A stretch of 64,000 bases of DNA, taken from assembly GCF_000400365.1 (NCBI RefSeq), contig NZ_BAOG01000045.1, positions 50,822 to 114,821 of the forward strand. Reading direction: 5' to 3'. Shown one piece after another: positions 1 through 8,881 of the stretch (positions are counted from its first letter, which is position 1; every line of letters begins with the position of its first letter). The translations under genes were made by a program, and so were the position numbers. Origin of the DNA: Vibrio jasicida CAIM 1864 = LMG 25398 (GTDB taxonomy: Bacteria > Pseudomonadota > Gammaproteobacteria > Enterobacterales > Vibrionaceae). The notes below the pieces were generated by a model. The model was not told where the DNA came from and searched no databases. It saw only the letters and a list, made by a program, of their open reading frames with translations.

Positions 1-67
1 CTACAATACGCTCGTCTTACTTGTAGCACGCGGGTTCTACAACCCAAACGCGTGGCTCAATCACTAA
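1..67 (+). CDS. 3' end of an upstream gene (partial, unidentified)
   Basis: One open frame starting at base 2 runs 21 codons to a TAA at 65-67, and the next gene starts only 9 bases later, so this is probably the tail of the first gene of a two-gene operon. The visible C-terminus is hydrophobic and then aromatic, ending Pro-Asn-Ala-Trp-Leu-Asn-His. The body lies outside the window. A PLP-dependent decarboxylase would be a plausible partner for the amino-acid permease that follows, but nothing visible proves this. Confidence 0.5.
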   Translation, partial: YNTLVLLVARGFYNPNAWLNH

Positions 68-76
68 AGGTATCGA

Positions 77-1504
77 ATGAGCAATATCGCCAAATCCGCC
101 GTCAAACTCAGTGTCTTTTCTGTCATCATGATTACGGTTACGTCCGTCGACAGCATAAGGAACATTCCGGGTGCCGCCTTATTTGGTAGTCACGCAATTT
201 CTTTCTTCTTGTTGGCTGGATTGTGCTTTTTCGTCCCGACAGCTTTAGTATGCGCAGAATTGAGCACCACTTATCCGCAGCAAGGTGGCGTATATTTATG
301 GGGTAAGGAGACCATTGGGCCAAACTTCGGGTTTGCTACCGTGTGGTATCAATATGCGGAAAATATTGTTTATTACCCGCCACTGATTTCGTTCATTGTC
401 GCCACAGGGGCATATCCATTCTTCCCTGAACTAGCACAAAACAACATTTTTATGCTGGTGATGATTAACGTGATTTTCTGGGCACTAACCTTGGTGAACA
501 TCTTTGGGTTACGTTTATCATCAATCATCACCAATGTTTTCGGTACTTTAGGACTTATCTTCCCTATTCTTCTGATCATCGGTCTTGGGGGCTATTGGGC
601 CTACACAAACCCTAGTGAGTCGCATATTTCACTGCGTCACGCATCAGATTGGTTACCCGATTTTTCACAAGATGGCATTGGGGCTGGCTTTACTGCCGTG
701 GTATTGTCATTAACCGGCTTGGAGATCACCACATCATACGCCAGTGAAGTCGACAATCCGCAAAAGACCTATCCAAAAGCATTGATTTTCTCTACTGCTC
801 TCATCTTGGTGTCCTTAACAGCATGCTCACTGTCTATCTCTTCCGTTGTATCGAGTGATCATTCAAGCTTGAGTGAAGGTGTCATTCTGGCCTTTAAGGC
901 TTTCTTTGATGACTTGAACCTGTCCTTCATGCTGCCAGTTATCGCACTCGCCATTGTCTTCGGTAGCCTAGCAAGCTTGAACAACTGGATCATCGCGCCG
1001 ACAAAAAGTTTGCATGTGGCGGCAAAAGATCACTTCATGCCGATGGCGTTATCTAAGGAAAACAAAAACCAAGCGCCCGTTCCTCTGCTACTGCTGCAAG
1101 GTGCGATTGTCAGTGTTCTTTCACTGGTGTTCATCTTGGTGCCAAACGTCAATCAAGGCATGTGGTTGCTGAATATTCTGATGACACAACTTTACATGGT
1201 GATGTACATTTGTATTTTCGTCAGCTTTTTGGTTTCTCGTCGTAAGCACGCCGACATTGAACGCCCATTCCGAGTGCCTGGTGGGAAATTAGGGATGATG
1301 TTAGTCGCCACTTTAGGTTTGATTAGTTGCATGGTAACTATTTTTGTTTCTTTCGACGTGCCTGCTGGCATCAGTGAGAAGACTGGAGCCTACGCGCTTA
1401 TCCTAGGCTTTATAGCATTCAGCTTACCTGCCTTGGCTGCTGTGATGTACCGAAATCGTAAACACCGTCGACAAGTAGAGCTCATTGAGGCAATGGCAAA
1501 TTAA
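77..1504 (+). CDS. APC-superfamily amino-acid permease or antiporter
   Basis: This 475-residue protein has about twelve hydrophobic segments and no signal peptide, typical of the amino acid-polyamine-organocation superfamily. The first membrane segment carries the family-like stretch VTSVDSIRNIPGAALFG, and an E-x-x-x-x-Y-P-x-x-G-G motif follows near residue 61 (AELSTTYPQQGGVYLW), as in glutamate/GABA-antiporter-like permeases. It probably moves an amino acid across the inner membrane, possibly in exchange for its decarboxylation product if the truncated upstream gene is a decarboxylase. The ATG lies 9 bases after the upstream stop, suggesting co-transcription. A strong terminator follows at 1544-1578. 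The substrate cannot be read from the sequence. Confidence 0.85.
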   Translation: MSNIAKSAVKLSVFSVIMITVTSVDSIRNIPGAALFGSHAISFFLLAGLCFFVPTALVCAELSTTYPQQGGVYLWGKETIGPNFGFATVWYQYAENIVYYPPLISFIVATGAYPFFPELAQNNIFMLVMINVIFWALTLVNIFGLRLSSIITNVFGTLGLIFPILLIIGLGGYWAYTNPSESHISLRHASDWLPDFSQDGIGAGFTAVVLSLTGLEITTSYASEVDNPQKTYPKALIFSTALILVSLTACSLSISSVVSSDHSSLSEGVILAFKAFFDDLNLSFMLPVIALAIVFGSLASLNNWIIAPTKSLHVAAKDHFMPMALSKENKNQAPVPLLLLQGAIVSVLSLVFILVPNVNQGMWLLNILMTQLYMVMYICIFVSFLVSRRKHADIERPFRVPGGKLGMMLVATLGLISCMVTIFVSFDVPAGISEKTGAYALILGFIAFSLPALAAVMYRNRKHRRQVELIEAMAN

Positions 1505-1543
1505 TGTGAATCAACCGCCTCAATCAATCAGAAGTAAGTAACA

Positions 1544-1578
1544 AAAAAGCCGCAGCACATAACGTGTTGCGGCTTTTT
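1544..1578. terminator. Bidirectional hairpin terminator
   Basis: A 15-bp inverted repeat (1544-1558 and 1564-1578) with one mismatched pair has a GC core (GCCGCA/TGCGGC) flanked by A and T runs. It sits between the convergent permease and SMR genes and can end both transcripts. Confidence 0.85.
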
Positions 1579-1596
1579 GCTGTTTCATTCTGCCGT

Positions 1597-1929
1597 TTAA
1601 TGCCCGGCAGTTTTAGAAAGTAAGTTAACAATCATCACACCGGTGAGAATAAAGCTGATCCCAACGATCGCCGCTAGGTCGAGTTTTTGCCCGTAAAGGA
1701 AATAACCTACAGCAGCAACCAAAACAATACCTGCTCCACTCCAAATCGCATATACGATACCAACAGGCATGCTTTTCACTGTTACAGACAGTAGGAAGAA
1801 AGCAATCCCGTAACCAATAATGACAATGGTGCTCGGCATCATTTTGGTGAACTGTTCAGTTTTAGGGATTGAAGAAGTAGCAATCACCTCACATACGATA
1901 GCGATAGACAAAGCAACCAGTGGAGGCAT
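1597..1929 (-). CDS. SMR-family multidrug/quaternary ammonium efflux protein
   Basis: This four-helix inner-membrane protein is of the EmrE/QacE type. From the chosen ATG it has 110 residues, the same length as EmrE. Its only membrane-embedded glutamate in helix 1 (IVCEVIATS) then falls at residue 14, matching the proton/drug-coupling Glu14 of EmrE. The family signature YAIWSGAGIVL is in helix 3, and the C-terminus LTGVMIVNLLS resembles EmrE helix 4. The frame continues upstream to another ATG at 1950 and a TTG at 1968, none with a clear ribosome-binding site, so the start is chosen by alignment. SMR proteins act as small antiparallel dimers exporting lipophilic cations. Confidence 0.85.
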   Translation of the reverse strand: MPPLVALSIAIVCEVIATSSIPKTEQFTKMMPSTIVIIGYGIAFFLLSVTVKSMPVGIVYAIWSGAGIVLVAAVGYFLYGQKLDLAAIVGISFILTGVMIVNLLSKTAGH

Positions 1930-2083
1930 AGAAACAAGCATTTTGAACATAAGGCAATCAACGCTCAATAAAACCTGAACTCGATGACATATCGAGTCTC
2001 TGAGCGGCGCATTATAATCAAAATCCTTTGATTAGCTATAAAAAGTGATACAAATCACATTTACGTGGACGTAATAATCAAAC

Positions 2084-2761
2084 CTAAAAGTCATTATCTT
2101 CTAAATTGATGACACAGCTAGAGCCACTACGAGCAACAAGTAAAGATTCTGGGTCCGCGTAAACAATGTTGTTCAGCCCCAACTTTTGCATATCATCGAT
2201 ATGGTACGTCCACGCAGCATCGTCAGTATCACAGCCGGCTTTTTGCAACTTTTCACGCTTGTTTATATGGCCATACATTGTGATTTTAGGGTTAACATCG
2301 ACCAAAGCAAAAAATGCGTCTTCTTGTTGACGCCATAGACTGAGCGATTCGTGCCACTGCTCAAGTTCTTGCTTATCAAACCCGTCTTGCAACCACTCAT
2401 CGCTCATCGCTCCGCCAAACCACAAAATCTCGGAACCCTTCATGACAAGTGTACTTGGTGCAGCGGTCAAAACGTAGTTTGCACAAGCCGACGCACAAAC
2501 ACCATTGACGATAAGATGTATCTGATTGTTATACAACCAACGTCCAAGCTCCATGGCCGGACGATACTCACCGGAGTCACTGTCAATCATTAATGCAACA
2601 ACGCCATTTGGCTGAACATTGGCAAGATCAATCACTTGAGCGACTTTTTCTGCAGTGATTTCACCGTTAAAATACAAGGTTCGACCTTCGATATGTACCT
2701 CTTCAGACAAACTGCACCCAAACAAGCTCACGACCAACCCCGCTGCTAGACACTTATTCAT
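2084..2761 (-). CDS. Lipoprotein with ClpP/crotonase-like fold (COG3904-like)
   Basis: The 225-residue protein begins with a short lipoprotein signal ending LFGC, so Cys16 is the likely lipidated residue. The rest reads like periplasmic ClpP/crotonase-fold proteins: an edge strand GVVALMIDSDSG, a helix with GRWLYNN, then VNGVCASACANYVLTAA, where the Ser in C-x-S-A-C sits where the family's active-site serine or oxyanion segment lies. No function is established for this group. A GGAGG ribosome-binding site precedes the ATG. The gene stands alone. Confidence 0.6.
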   Translation of the reverse strand: MNKCLAAGLVVSLFGCSLSEEVHIEGRTLYFNGEITAEKVAQVIDLANVQPNGVVALMIDSDSGEYRPAMELGRWLYNNQIHLIVNGVCASACANYVLTAAPSTLVMKGSEILWFGGAMSDEWLQDGFDKQELEQWHESLSLWRQQEDAFFALVDVNPKITMYGHINKREKLQKAGCDTDDAAWTYHIDDMQKLGLNNIVYADPESLLVARSGSSCVINLEDNDF

Positions 2762-2949
2762 GCATCCTCCATGATCCTAGTTCCAAAAATTGGTTAATCA
2801 ACTAGAAATGAGTATTAGACACATTGCATATGTAGTTCGTAAAAAGTGGCATAATTTTGACCGATGTCAAAATATGCACACTAGCGCTTATTAATTTCAA
2901 TCTTAACGATGAAGAAATAGAGTGATTGAGGTGCGTGGACGGATGACAC

Positions 2950-3447
2950 TTAGCGGAGGGTCCCAGAAGATTCCCAAACCATTATTGTCGTCTCTACTCC
3001 GTTATGATTCGCTTTGTGTAAAGGACGAAAACCATGCCTAACATATAAGGCTTGGTTATGTGCTTCACATTGTAAGAAAAGCTTTGCGATACCAAGTTGA
3101 AGTACATGGTTTTGAGCGTGAGTGACAAGCGCTGCTGCATAACCTTTTCCTCTTGATGAGAACTCCACATACACGCCACCTAACCAATGTTCATACTCTG
3201 GAAAATGAACATTTTCACGAATTTTTAACTCCGCCACAGCAGCAAGCTTGTTGTACTCATCATGAAGAACAAAGGCCAAAGGAAATTCACGTCGACTGTT
3301 GGCTTTGAGTAAAACCTTTTCTTGAACTTGTGAAGGCGTAACACCCGGAACTGTGTACGCCCACTCATCAAAATACCACTGAGCAATAATGCTAGTTTCA
3401 TGAGGGAAATCAGCAAGAAAATGGATGTTAGAATTCGGCCCTGACAC
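2950..3447 (-). CDS. GNAT-family N-acetyltransferase
   Basis: A 165-residue GCN5-related acetyltransferase. The acetyl-CoA pyrophosphate-binding motif is visible as S-S-R-G-K-G-Y-A-A-A-L near residues 103-113. It is preceded by the beta-4 strand (WLGGVYVEF) and followed by the beta-5/alpha-4 region with CEAHNQALYVRHGFRPL, typical of motif B. The GTG start overlaps the TAG stop of the upstream gene by one base (TAGTG), implying translational coupling. The acceptor substrate is unknown. Confidence 0.85.
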   Translation of the reverse strand: MSGPNSNIHFLADFPHETSIIAQWYFDEWAYTVPGVTPSQVQEKVLLKANSRREFPLAFVLHDEYNKLAAVAELKIRENVHFPEYEHWLGGVYVEFSSRGKGYAAALVTHAQNHVLQLGIAKLFLQCEAHNQALYVRHGFRPLHKANHNGVETTIMVWESSGTLR

Positions 3448-3851
3448 TAGTGGCTACCACCCACACTGCTCTCGACAACCTTTGCTTCATTGCCGACATC
3501 AACTTGGTTTGTATTAAACTCAGGTTGCTGAGCAAGTTCAAAGTATATGTACATATCGATAGGCTCGGGTGTGTTGAGCAGCATCTTGCCGACTTCTCGC
3601 TGAAAATGACCATAATTACCAAGCTCTTCCGTTAAACCCAGTCGTTCATAACTGACTAAGTTCGCAAACATGCCATAAGCGTATTGATACCTCGTAGCAT
3701 CCGCATGCTTTTCATGACCGAGTTGATTTAACGCTTGGTCAATTTCTTCTGGCGAGTAAGCTTCCTTATCGCCAAACTCTTTCAGCAAGAGAGTTGGTAC
3801 CTGATGCGCAATACTCTGAATCGTCTCTTTCTTTTTAAACATACCGAACAT
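3447..3851 (-). CDS. Conserved hypothetical protein, coupled to the GNAT gene
   Basis: A soluble 134-residue protein with no signal peptide. The frame is open further upstream to 3884, but the ATG at 3851 has an excellent ribosome-binding site (GGAGG, 5-base spacing) and gives a sensible N-terminus (MFGMFKKKE). It is predicted mostly helical and ends in a polar tail. The stop overlaps the GTG start of the acetyltransferase by one base, so the two proteins are probably made together and may be functionally linked. I do not recognise a domain with confidence. Confidence 0.7.
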   Translation of the reverse strand: MFGMFKKKETIQSIAHQVPTLLLKEFGDKEAYSPEEIDQALNQLGHEKHADATRYQYAYGMFANLVSYERLGLTEELGNYGHFQREVGKMLLNTPEPIDMYIYFELAQQPEFNTNQVDVGNEAKVVESSVGGSH

Positions 3852-4204
3852 GATGTCCTCCACTGACGATGATGACCCAAACAACGCACTTAAAGCACGC
3901 GTCGGTCAGCTGATTAAGGTATTTATTAGTATCACAGCTCAAGAATCATACTAACTTGATATCATAATAACCTACAAATGCTAGCCGACACGTTGCAGTA
4001 AGATGTAATCAGAAACCTTGCCGCAATCACAATTGGTCGTTCACTTAATCGGATATTCAATACGCTTTCGTTAAGCGTTATCGTCATCCGATTCCCATTA
4101 TCAATAGAATCTAAAAAGTGTTTTGCAATCCTTCTTGCTTATCACAATCGCTTTATCTCATTACACTAAAATTCATTGGTCAGAGCACAAATAAGGAGCA
4201 AACC
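3852..4204. other. Intergenic region, no gene seen
   Basis: This region lies between the divergent hypothetical/GNAT pair and the DUF1330 gene. It contains the promoters of both, but I found no convincing operator or RNA. The upstream-extended frame from 4118 lacks a ribosome-binding site and is not used as the DUF1330 start. Confidence 0.5.
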
Positions 4205-4507
4205 GTGACCTATTATTCTGTACTAGATGTAACCCCTACCAGCCAAGACTGGGTACCCGCTTATGTAAACGTTTCAAACGATTTAGTTGAGAAACACGGT
4301 GGCAACTACATTGCACGTACTAATGTTCATGAACGGTTGGAAGGAACGGGAGACTCACCAGCCCTTCGAATCATGATCGAATGGCCATCTCGGCAGGCTG
4401 CGCTCAATTTTATGAATGACCCAGATTATATTCCGCATCTTAAAGCTCGTACCGAAGGCTCGGTCAGTAATCATTATCTAATTGAAGGTAATGACCAACT
4501 TGCTTAG
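4205..4507 (+). CDS. DUF1330-family small protein
   Basis: A 100-residue protein with the ferredoxin-like dimeric alpha/beta barrel pattern of DUF1330: an N-terminal YYSVLDVTPTS strand, helix WVPAYVNVSNDLVEKHGG, then RIMIEWPSRQAALNFMNDPDY, where the family signature W/P-S-x-x-A-A-x-x-F/W-x-x-x-x-Y appears. I place the start at the GTG at 4205, which has TAAGGAG five bases upstream; an in-frame ATG at 4118 would add 29 unlikely residues. The biochemical role of the family is unknown. A terminator follows directly. Confidence 0.75.
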   Translation: MTYYSVLDVTPTSQDWVPAYVNVSNDLVEKHGGNYIARTNVHERLEGTGDSPALRIMIEWPSRQAALNFMNDPDYIPHLKARTEGSVSNHYLIEGNDQLA

Positions 4508-4514
4508 CTATTAC

Positions 4515-4541
4515 GCCCAGTTAACCACTGGGCATTTTGTT
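4515..4541 (+). terminator. Terminator after the DUF1330 gene
   Basis: A GCCCAG/CTGGGC hairpin (4515-4533) followed by a T-rich run, starting 8 bases after the stop codon. Confidence 0.8.
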
Positions 4542-4612
4542 TTATTGGGCAAAAGAAATCTTGTGCAAAGTCACATTTCGTATCGACATCCGTAAGCAAT
4601 TGCGTTAGCTTT

Positions 4613-4628
4613 AGATGTATAGACGTCT
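4613..4628 (+). promoter_or_regulatory. Tandem MetJ operator (met boxes)
   Basis: Two adjacent 8-mers, AGATGTAT (4613-4620) and AGACGTCT (4621-4628), lie 28 bases before the metA start. The second is a perfect match to the MetJ met-box consensus and the first differs at two positions. MetJ binds cooperatively to tandem boxes with S-adenosylmethionine as corepressor, so methionine-responsive repression of metA is expected. Confidence 0.8.
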
Positions 4629-4656
4629 AAAAAGTGAAGCTTAGGGAGAGAAAGCC

Positions 4657-5598
4657 GTGCCAATTAGAATTCCAGATCAGTTACCCGCTAGCGATGTATT
4701 AAGGACAGAGAACATCTTTGTGATGAGCGAGAGTCGAGCGGCAAGTCAGGAAATCCGTCCATTGCGAGTGCTTATCCTCAATTTAATGCCAAAAAAAATT
4801 GAGACCGAAACTCAGTTTCTTCGCCTACTTTCAAACAGCCCTCTGCAAGTAAATGTCGAGCTACTGCGTATCGATAATCGTCCAAGTAAGAACACACCAA
4901 CTGAGCATCTTGATACCTTCTACCGTCAATTTGAAATGGTAAAAGGTAAAAATTTCGATGGCATGATCATTACTGGGGCGCCACTCGGTTTGGTCCAATT
5001 TGAAGATGTCATTTATTGGGACCACTTAAAAACCATCATGGAATGGGCAAAAGACCACGTGACCTCCACACTGTATGTGTGTTGGGCAGCACAAGCAGGT
5101 TTAAAACTGCTTTACGATTTACCCAAAAAAACCCGCAAAGAAAAATTATCTGGGGTTTATCATCATAAAATTCACAACCCTTACCACCCAGTTCTGCGTG
5201 GTTTTGACGATACTTTCTTGGCGCCACATTCTCGTTATGCTGATTTCTCACGAGAGTTCTTAGAAGAACATACCGATCTCGATATTCTAGCCACGTCTGA
5301 TGTTGCGGGTGTTTACCTTGCAACAACCAAAGACAAACGTAACGTCTTTGTCACTGGTCATCCTGAATACGACTCTCATACGTTACATAATGAGTACATT
5401 CGTGATTTAGGTGAAGACATGGAGCCCGCTATTCCTGTTAATTATTACCCGAACAACAATCCGGATAACGGCCCTGTCGCAAGTTGGCGTAGCCATGGTC
5501 ACCTGCTTTTCTCAAACTGGCTAAACTACTGCGTTTATCAACAAACTCCTTACGACCTGGACCATTTCAGCGAAGCCGCCTTTACCAAAGACGATTAA
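4657..5598 (+). CDS. metA: Homoserine O-succinyltransferase (methionine biosynthesis)
   Basis: A full-length 313-residue MetA that acylates L-homoserine in the first dedicated step of methionine synthesis. The N-terminus ([11 protein letters not shown]) and the stretch [22 protein letters not shown] are diagnostic. The catalytic cysteine lies in [19 protein letters not shown], and the His and Glu of the triad lie in [11 protein letters not shown]. The start is GTG with GGGAGAG upstream. MetJ boxes in the leader indicate control by methionine/SAM, and a hairpin terminator follows at 5623. Whether the acyl donor is succinyl- or acetyl-CoA cannot be proven here; enterobacterial-type MetA uses succinyl-CoA. 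Confidence 0.97.
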   Translation: MPIRIPDQLPASDVLRTENIFVMSESRAASQEIRPLRVLILNLMPKKIETETQFLRLLSNSPLQVNVELLRIDNRPSKNTPTEHLDTFYRQFEMVKGKNFDGMIITGAPLGLVQFEDVIYWDHLKTIMEWAKDHVTSTLYVCWAAQAGLKLLYDLPKKTRKEKLSGVYHHKIHNPYHPVLRGFDDTFLAPHSRYADFSREFLEEHTDLDILATSDVAGVYLATTKDKRNVFVTGHPEYDSHTLHNEYIRDLGEDMEPAIPVNYYPNNNPDNGPVASWRSHGHLLFSNWLNYCVYQQTPYDLDHFSEAAFTKDD

Positions 5599-5622
5599 TT
5601 CACTCGTAGAGATTGTGAACCA

Positions 5623-5645
5623 AGCCGCCAACTGGCGGCTTTTTC
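5623..5645 (+). terminator. metA terminator
   Basis: AGCCGCCA/TGGCGGCT hairpin with a two-base loop (5623-5640) followed by a T run, 24 bases after the metA stop. Confidence 0.85.
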
Positions 5646-5746
5646 ATACGAGTTTGCAAACCTGATCGCATTGTGTTTTTTCCTCATTAGGCTTTTGCAC
5701 TGTAATTCATATCATGCTGAAAGAATTAGGGATGTGGGAAAGACAA

Positions 5747-6475
5747 ATGAAGATCATAAAACTCAGCGCTCTTATACTGGCGACTCAGTTTAGCCTGCTC
5801 GGTTGTGTGACCGTGAATGAAGATGGTAATAGTCCAGTTGTAAAAGCCGACCCGGTCGCCATGGCTGAGTCTCGTATCGCACTTGGTTTGGGATACCTAG
5901 ACGGTGGCAACATGATCCGAGCACATGATAACTTCCAACAAGCCCTCACCCACGCTCCAAGCTACTACCGTGCTCAACTTTCTATGGCTCATTATTACGA
6001 AACGGTTGGTGAAGACAAAAAAGCAGAAGAGATGTACAAACGTTCTCTGCGACAACATTCCAAAAACGGTAACGTACTTAATAACTACGGCACATTCTTA
6101 TGCAAGCAAGGAAGTTTTGAGAAAGCGGATAAAATGTTCAACCGCGCCATTGAACAGCCTTATTACTTCCTTATCCCTGCTAGTTATGAGAATGCTGGCT
6201 TTTGCGCACTCAAATCCGACAATACAGAAAGAGCAAAATACTATTTCACGCGCGCTATTGATCATGACCCTCACCGTCCAAAATCCATTCTCCAGTTAGC
6301 AAAGTTAGAAATAGAAAGCGGCAACTACACAGATGCACGCATTCGCCTTATGCGCTTTAATCAAATGTATGGGGTCAAAAAACCTTCCCTTCGTTTAATG
6401 GTTGAACTTGAAGGCGCAGCAGGTAATGAAGCACTTAAAAAGAAATACCAAACACAGCTCAATCGAATGTCTTAA
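5747..6475 (+). CDS. PilF/PilW-like TPR lipoprotein (orphan copy)
   Basis: A 242-residue lipoprotein with signal MKIIKLSALILATQFSLLGC and a series of TPR repeats. It resembles PilF/PilW, the outer-membrane pilotin-like factor for type IV pilus secretin assembly: RIALGLGYLDGGNMIRAHDNFQQAL, then AEEMYKRSLRQHSKNGNVLNNYGTFLCKQG and AKYYFTRAIDHDP match the PilF layout. I prefer the ATG at 5747 to the upstream ones at 5714 and 5732 because only it starts a proper lipoprotein signal. The usual vibrio pilW sits beside rlmN and rodZ; here there is no pilus gene nearby, so this may be a paralogue with a different partner. Confidence 0.75.
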   Translation: MKIIKLSALILATQFSLLGCVTVNEDGNSPVVKADPVAMAESRIALGLGYLDGGNMIRAHDNFQQALTHAPSYYRAQLSMAHYYETVGEDKKAEEMYKRSLRQHSKNGNVLNNYGTFLCKQGSFEKADKMFNRAIEQPYYFLIPASYENAGFCALKSDNTERAKYYFTRAIDHDPHRPKSILQLAKLEIESGNYTDARIRLMRFNQMYGVKKPSLRLMVELEGAAGNEALKKKYQTQLNRMS

Positions 6476-6828
6476 CTGTTGAACTTCAGCACGCCACTTG
6501 GTATTCAGAAACAAAGAATACCAAGTGTTCCTTACTCCGTTTTATTCTTCGTTTATTTCTGCTCAGGGTAATGTAGGTACTGTAAGCTATTATTTAAAAA
6601 CGGATTTTTAGTTAAAGCTAATTTAGCACACCCCTATATCTGACGTTTTATATGATGCCAATCACACTTGATTGCATATTTGTTGCACAATCAGACTCAA
6701 AATTTATACATTCAAGTAGCTTATATAAGGATTAATAAAAACAAATAGAACCATATACCCTAGTAACCTCAAAATGCTTGGCTCAGCGAGATTGACTCGG
6801 GTATATATCACAGATGTAAGGACACGTT
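6476..6828. other. Intergenic region with one hairpin
   Basis: It contains a perfect 12-bp inverted repeat (6495-6506 and 6516-6527, CACTTGGTATTC/GAATACCAAGTG) 20 bases after the TPR gene, probably its terminator although the T run is weak. The remaining roughly 300 bases are AT-rich and hold the promoter of the S41 protease gene. No other gene or RNA is evident. Confidence 0.55.
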
Positions 6829-8418
6829 ATGTTGAAGTATAAACAAGCAGCGTTATTAACCGCCCTCCCTATTGCACTGCTAGGTTGCGGTGGCGGCGGA
6901 GGTGACAGCACAAGTTCCGCGACGAGCAATGGTCTTTCTTGGTCTGCTGGTGATTTCTCGCAGACAGCAGCCAACTTAGCCAATAAATGCAGCGTAGCAA
7001 GAACGGGCACCGACCCGTATACCGGAAAAAATTACCCAGATAAAGCAGGCTCAACCCTGTATGAAAAGATGTTCCTTCGAGCATTTAGTAACGATACCTA
7101 CCTTTGGTATGACGAAATCCCAGACAATAATCCAAACAATTATCCGTCTGTCGTCAACTACTTTGATTCACTCGTCACATCATCGACCACAGCAAGCGGC
7201 CAAAAGAAAGATCGTTTTCATTTCACACGTTCATACGACGAGGTGATGAAATCTCAACAAGCTGGTCTTGTTGCTGGTTTCGGTTTCAACTGGAAATTCG
7301 TTAATAGTTACGCGCCTCGAGAGGTGCTTATTTCTTACACAGAGGATGGTTCACCAGCATCACTCAATGGCGTTGAGCGTGGAGACAAGCTATTAAAAAT
7401 TAACAGCGTGGATGTCGTTAATACCTCTTCCCAAGCAGAAGTGGATCTCATTAACCAAGCATTGTTCAACCCAGAGTTAGGACGTAATTACACGTTTACC
7501 TTTGAAGCGGTTAATGGCGGTATGAAGATCATTACACTCACCTCTTCTGATGTGGCAACAAGCCCTGTACGTAATGTAAAAGTTATCGACAACAACGGAA
7601 CAAAAGTCGGCTACATGCAATACAACGCATTTGAAGTCACGGCACAGCAACCGCTTATCAATGCATTCAACCAGCTTTCAGCCCAAAATGTGGACGAAAT
7701 CGTCATGGACTTGCGCTACAACGGCGGTGGCTTGATTTGGCAATCAGCGCAAGTCGGTTACATGCTGGCGGGTTCTCATCCAAACGCGACGTTTGGCGAG
7801 TTAATCTATAACGACAAGATCATGAACTCTGGCCAGGTACGAGATAACGTTTACAATTTCGTCGATAAAGAAATCAACTGGGCAACAGGAACGCTCACTA
7901 ACAACCCTCTACCGACGCTTAGTGCAGAGCGCGTATATGTCTTAACGACGGATAACACTGCGTCTTCAAGCGAACTGCTAATCAACGGCTTGCGTGGTAT
8001 CGACGTTGACGTTATTCAAATTGGCACAACGACAACAGGTAAACCTTACGGCTTCTCACCTCAGCAGAACTGCGGTAACGTGTATTACACCATTCAATTT
8101 AAATCTTCGAATGACAAAGGCTTTGGTGATTTTGCCGATGGGTTTACTCCTACGGCAAAAAATCTTGTATCGTCTAACATTGGTATAGATGACAAAGTGG
8201 AAGGTTGTGTAGTGGCAGATGACTTAACCAAACCATTGGGTGATCCATCCGAAGGTATGCTGTCTGCAGCGCTAAACTACATGACAACGGGGGGAACTTG
8301 TCCTCCAGCACCTGCAATGGCTCGCTCATATCAAGCAATGCCGAGACTAGGTGGCACTCCACTGACTCAAGAAATTGACCCACTTCGACAAGAGGCGATT
8401 CATGTCAAAATTAACTAA
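6829..8418 (+). CDS. S41-family C-terminal-processing protease, lipoprotein
   Basis: A 529-residue lipoprotein: signal MLKYKQAALLTALPIALLGC followed by a Gly/Ser-rich spacer. An N-terminal cap domain contains TYLWYDEIPDNNP (around residues 91-103), a motif seen in secreted S41 peptidases. A PDZ-like domain follows (VERGDKLLKINSVDVVN), then the protease core with VGYMQYNAFE and MDLRYNGGGL. The nucleophile region TDNTASSSELLINGL is at about residues 374-388 and the catalytic-lysine region GTTTTGKPYGF follows. These Ser/Lys enzymes cleave C-terminal tails; this one should face the periplasm or cell surface. Its 3' end overlaps the next lipoprotein gene by 17 bases. Confidence 0.85.
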   Translation: MLKYKQAALLTALPIALLGCGGGGGDSTSSATSNGLSWSAGDFSQTAANLANKCSVARTGTDPYTGKNYPDKAGSTLYEKMFLRAFSNDTYLWYDEIPDNNPNNYPSVVNYFDSLVTSSTTASGQKKDRFHFTRSYDEVMKSQQAGLVAGFGFNWKFVNSYAPREVLISYTEDGSPASLNGVERGDKLLKINSVDVVNTSSQAEVDLINQALFNPELGRNYTFTFEAVNGGMKIITLTSSDVATSPVRNVKVIDNNGTKVGYMQYNAFEVTAQQPLINAFNQLSAQNVDEIVMDLRYNGGGLIWQSAQVGYMLAGSHPNATFGELIYNDKIMNSGQVRDNVYNFVDKEINWATGTLTNNPLPTLSAERVYVLTTDNTASSSELLINGLRGIDVDVIQIGTTTTGKPYGFSPQQNCGNVYYTIQFKSSNDKGFGDFADGFTPTAKNLVSSNIGIDDKVEGCVVADDLTKPLGDPSEGMLSAALNYMTTGGTCPPAPAMARSYQAMPRLGGTPLTQEIDPLRQEAIHVKIN

Positions 8419-8806
8419 AACAATGATCTTACTCACTGGAGCTGGACTTAGCCTTGTACTGATGGGGTGTTCAACATCAAGCAACAGTGATGCAGTTAAT
8501 GCGTTAAGTATTAAAACCTCCGCAGATACCGTGAGCGAAATCCAAAGTGCAATTAACACGATTCAAGGAACACAAGCACCGACGAAGATCGCATCGAATA
8601 CCTTTGAGACGAACTCACACTTATTGATCGTGTCGGGGCAATTAATGGAAAAGCACAACATGCCATTAAACGGAGCAGAAACTGAGTTGCCCGATCAATA
8701 TACCCTACAGTTACGCGGAGAAGATTGCGGGGTTTACTACGAGAAGGACGATAAATTTGTCCCTCTCACGAATATTCAATGTAGACCGAATCCAATTCAG
8801 GATTAA
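8402..8806 (+). CDS. Small lipoprotein translationally coupled to the S41 protease
   Basis: A 134-residue protein with signal MSKLTKTMILLTGAGLSLVLMGC and no recognised domain. The ATG at 8402 lies inside the end of the protease gene in another frame; an in-frame ATG at 8375 would put extra charged residues before the signal and is not used. The mature part is polar, with two cysteines near the C-terminus (EDCGVYYEKDD and NIQCRPN) that could form a disulfide. The 17-bp overlap suggests a substrate, inhibitor or partner of the protease, which is inference from position only. Confidence 0.65.
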   Translation: MSKLTKTMILLTGAGLSLVLMGCSTSSNSDAVNALSIKTSADTVSEIQSAINTIQGTQAPTKIASNTFETNSHLLIVSGQLMEKHNMPLNGAETELPDQYTLQLRGEDCGVYYEKDDKFVPLTNIQCRPNPIQD

Positions 8807-8811
8807 TGAAA

Positions 8812-8855
8812 AAGCGCGCCGTCACTTTATCCAAAAGAACGGCGCGCTTCTTTTA
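8812..8855. terminator. Bidirectional terminator
   Basis: An 11-bp inverted repeat, AAGCGCGCCGT (8812-8822) and ACGGCGCGCTT (8839-8849), lies between the convergent small-lipoprotein gene and outer-membrane protein gene, with T-rich sequence to the right. Confidence 0.75.
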
Positions 8856-8881
8856 TTATCTATTGATTGCTCAATTTCTTT

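Noticed and set aside
138..579. Minus-strand ORFs inside the permease gene
   Set aside because: Antisense frames over a conserved membrane protein; no start or composition support.
4508..4656. SAM riboswitch before metA
   Set aside because: The leader is too short and lacks conserved SAM aptamer stems; tandem MetJ boxes explain regulation.
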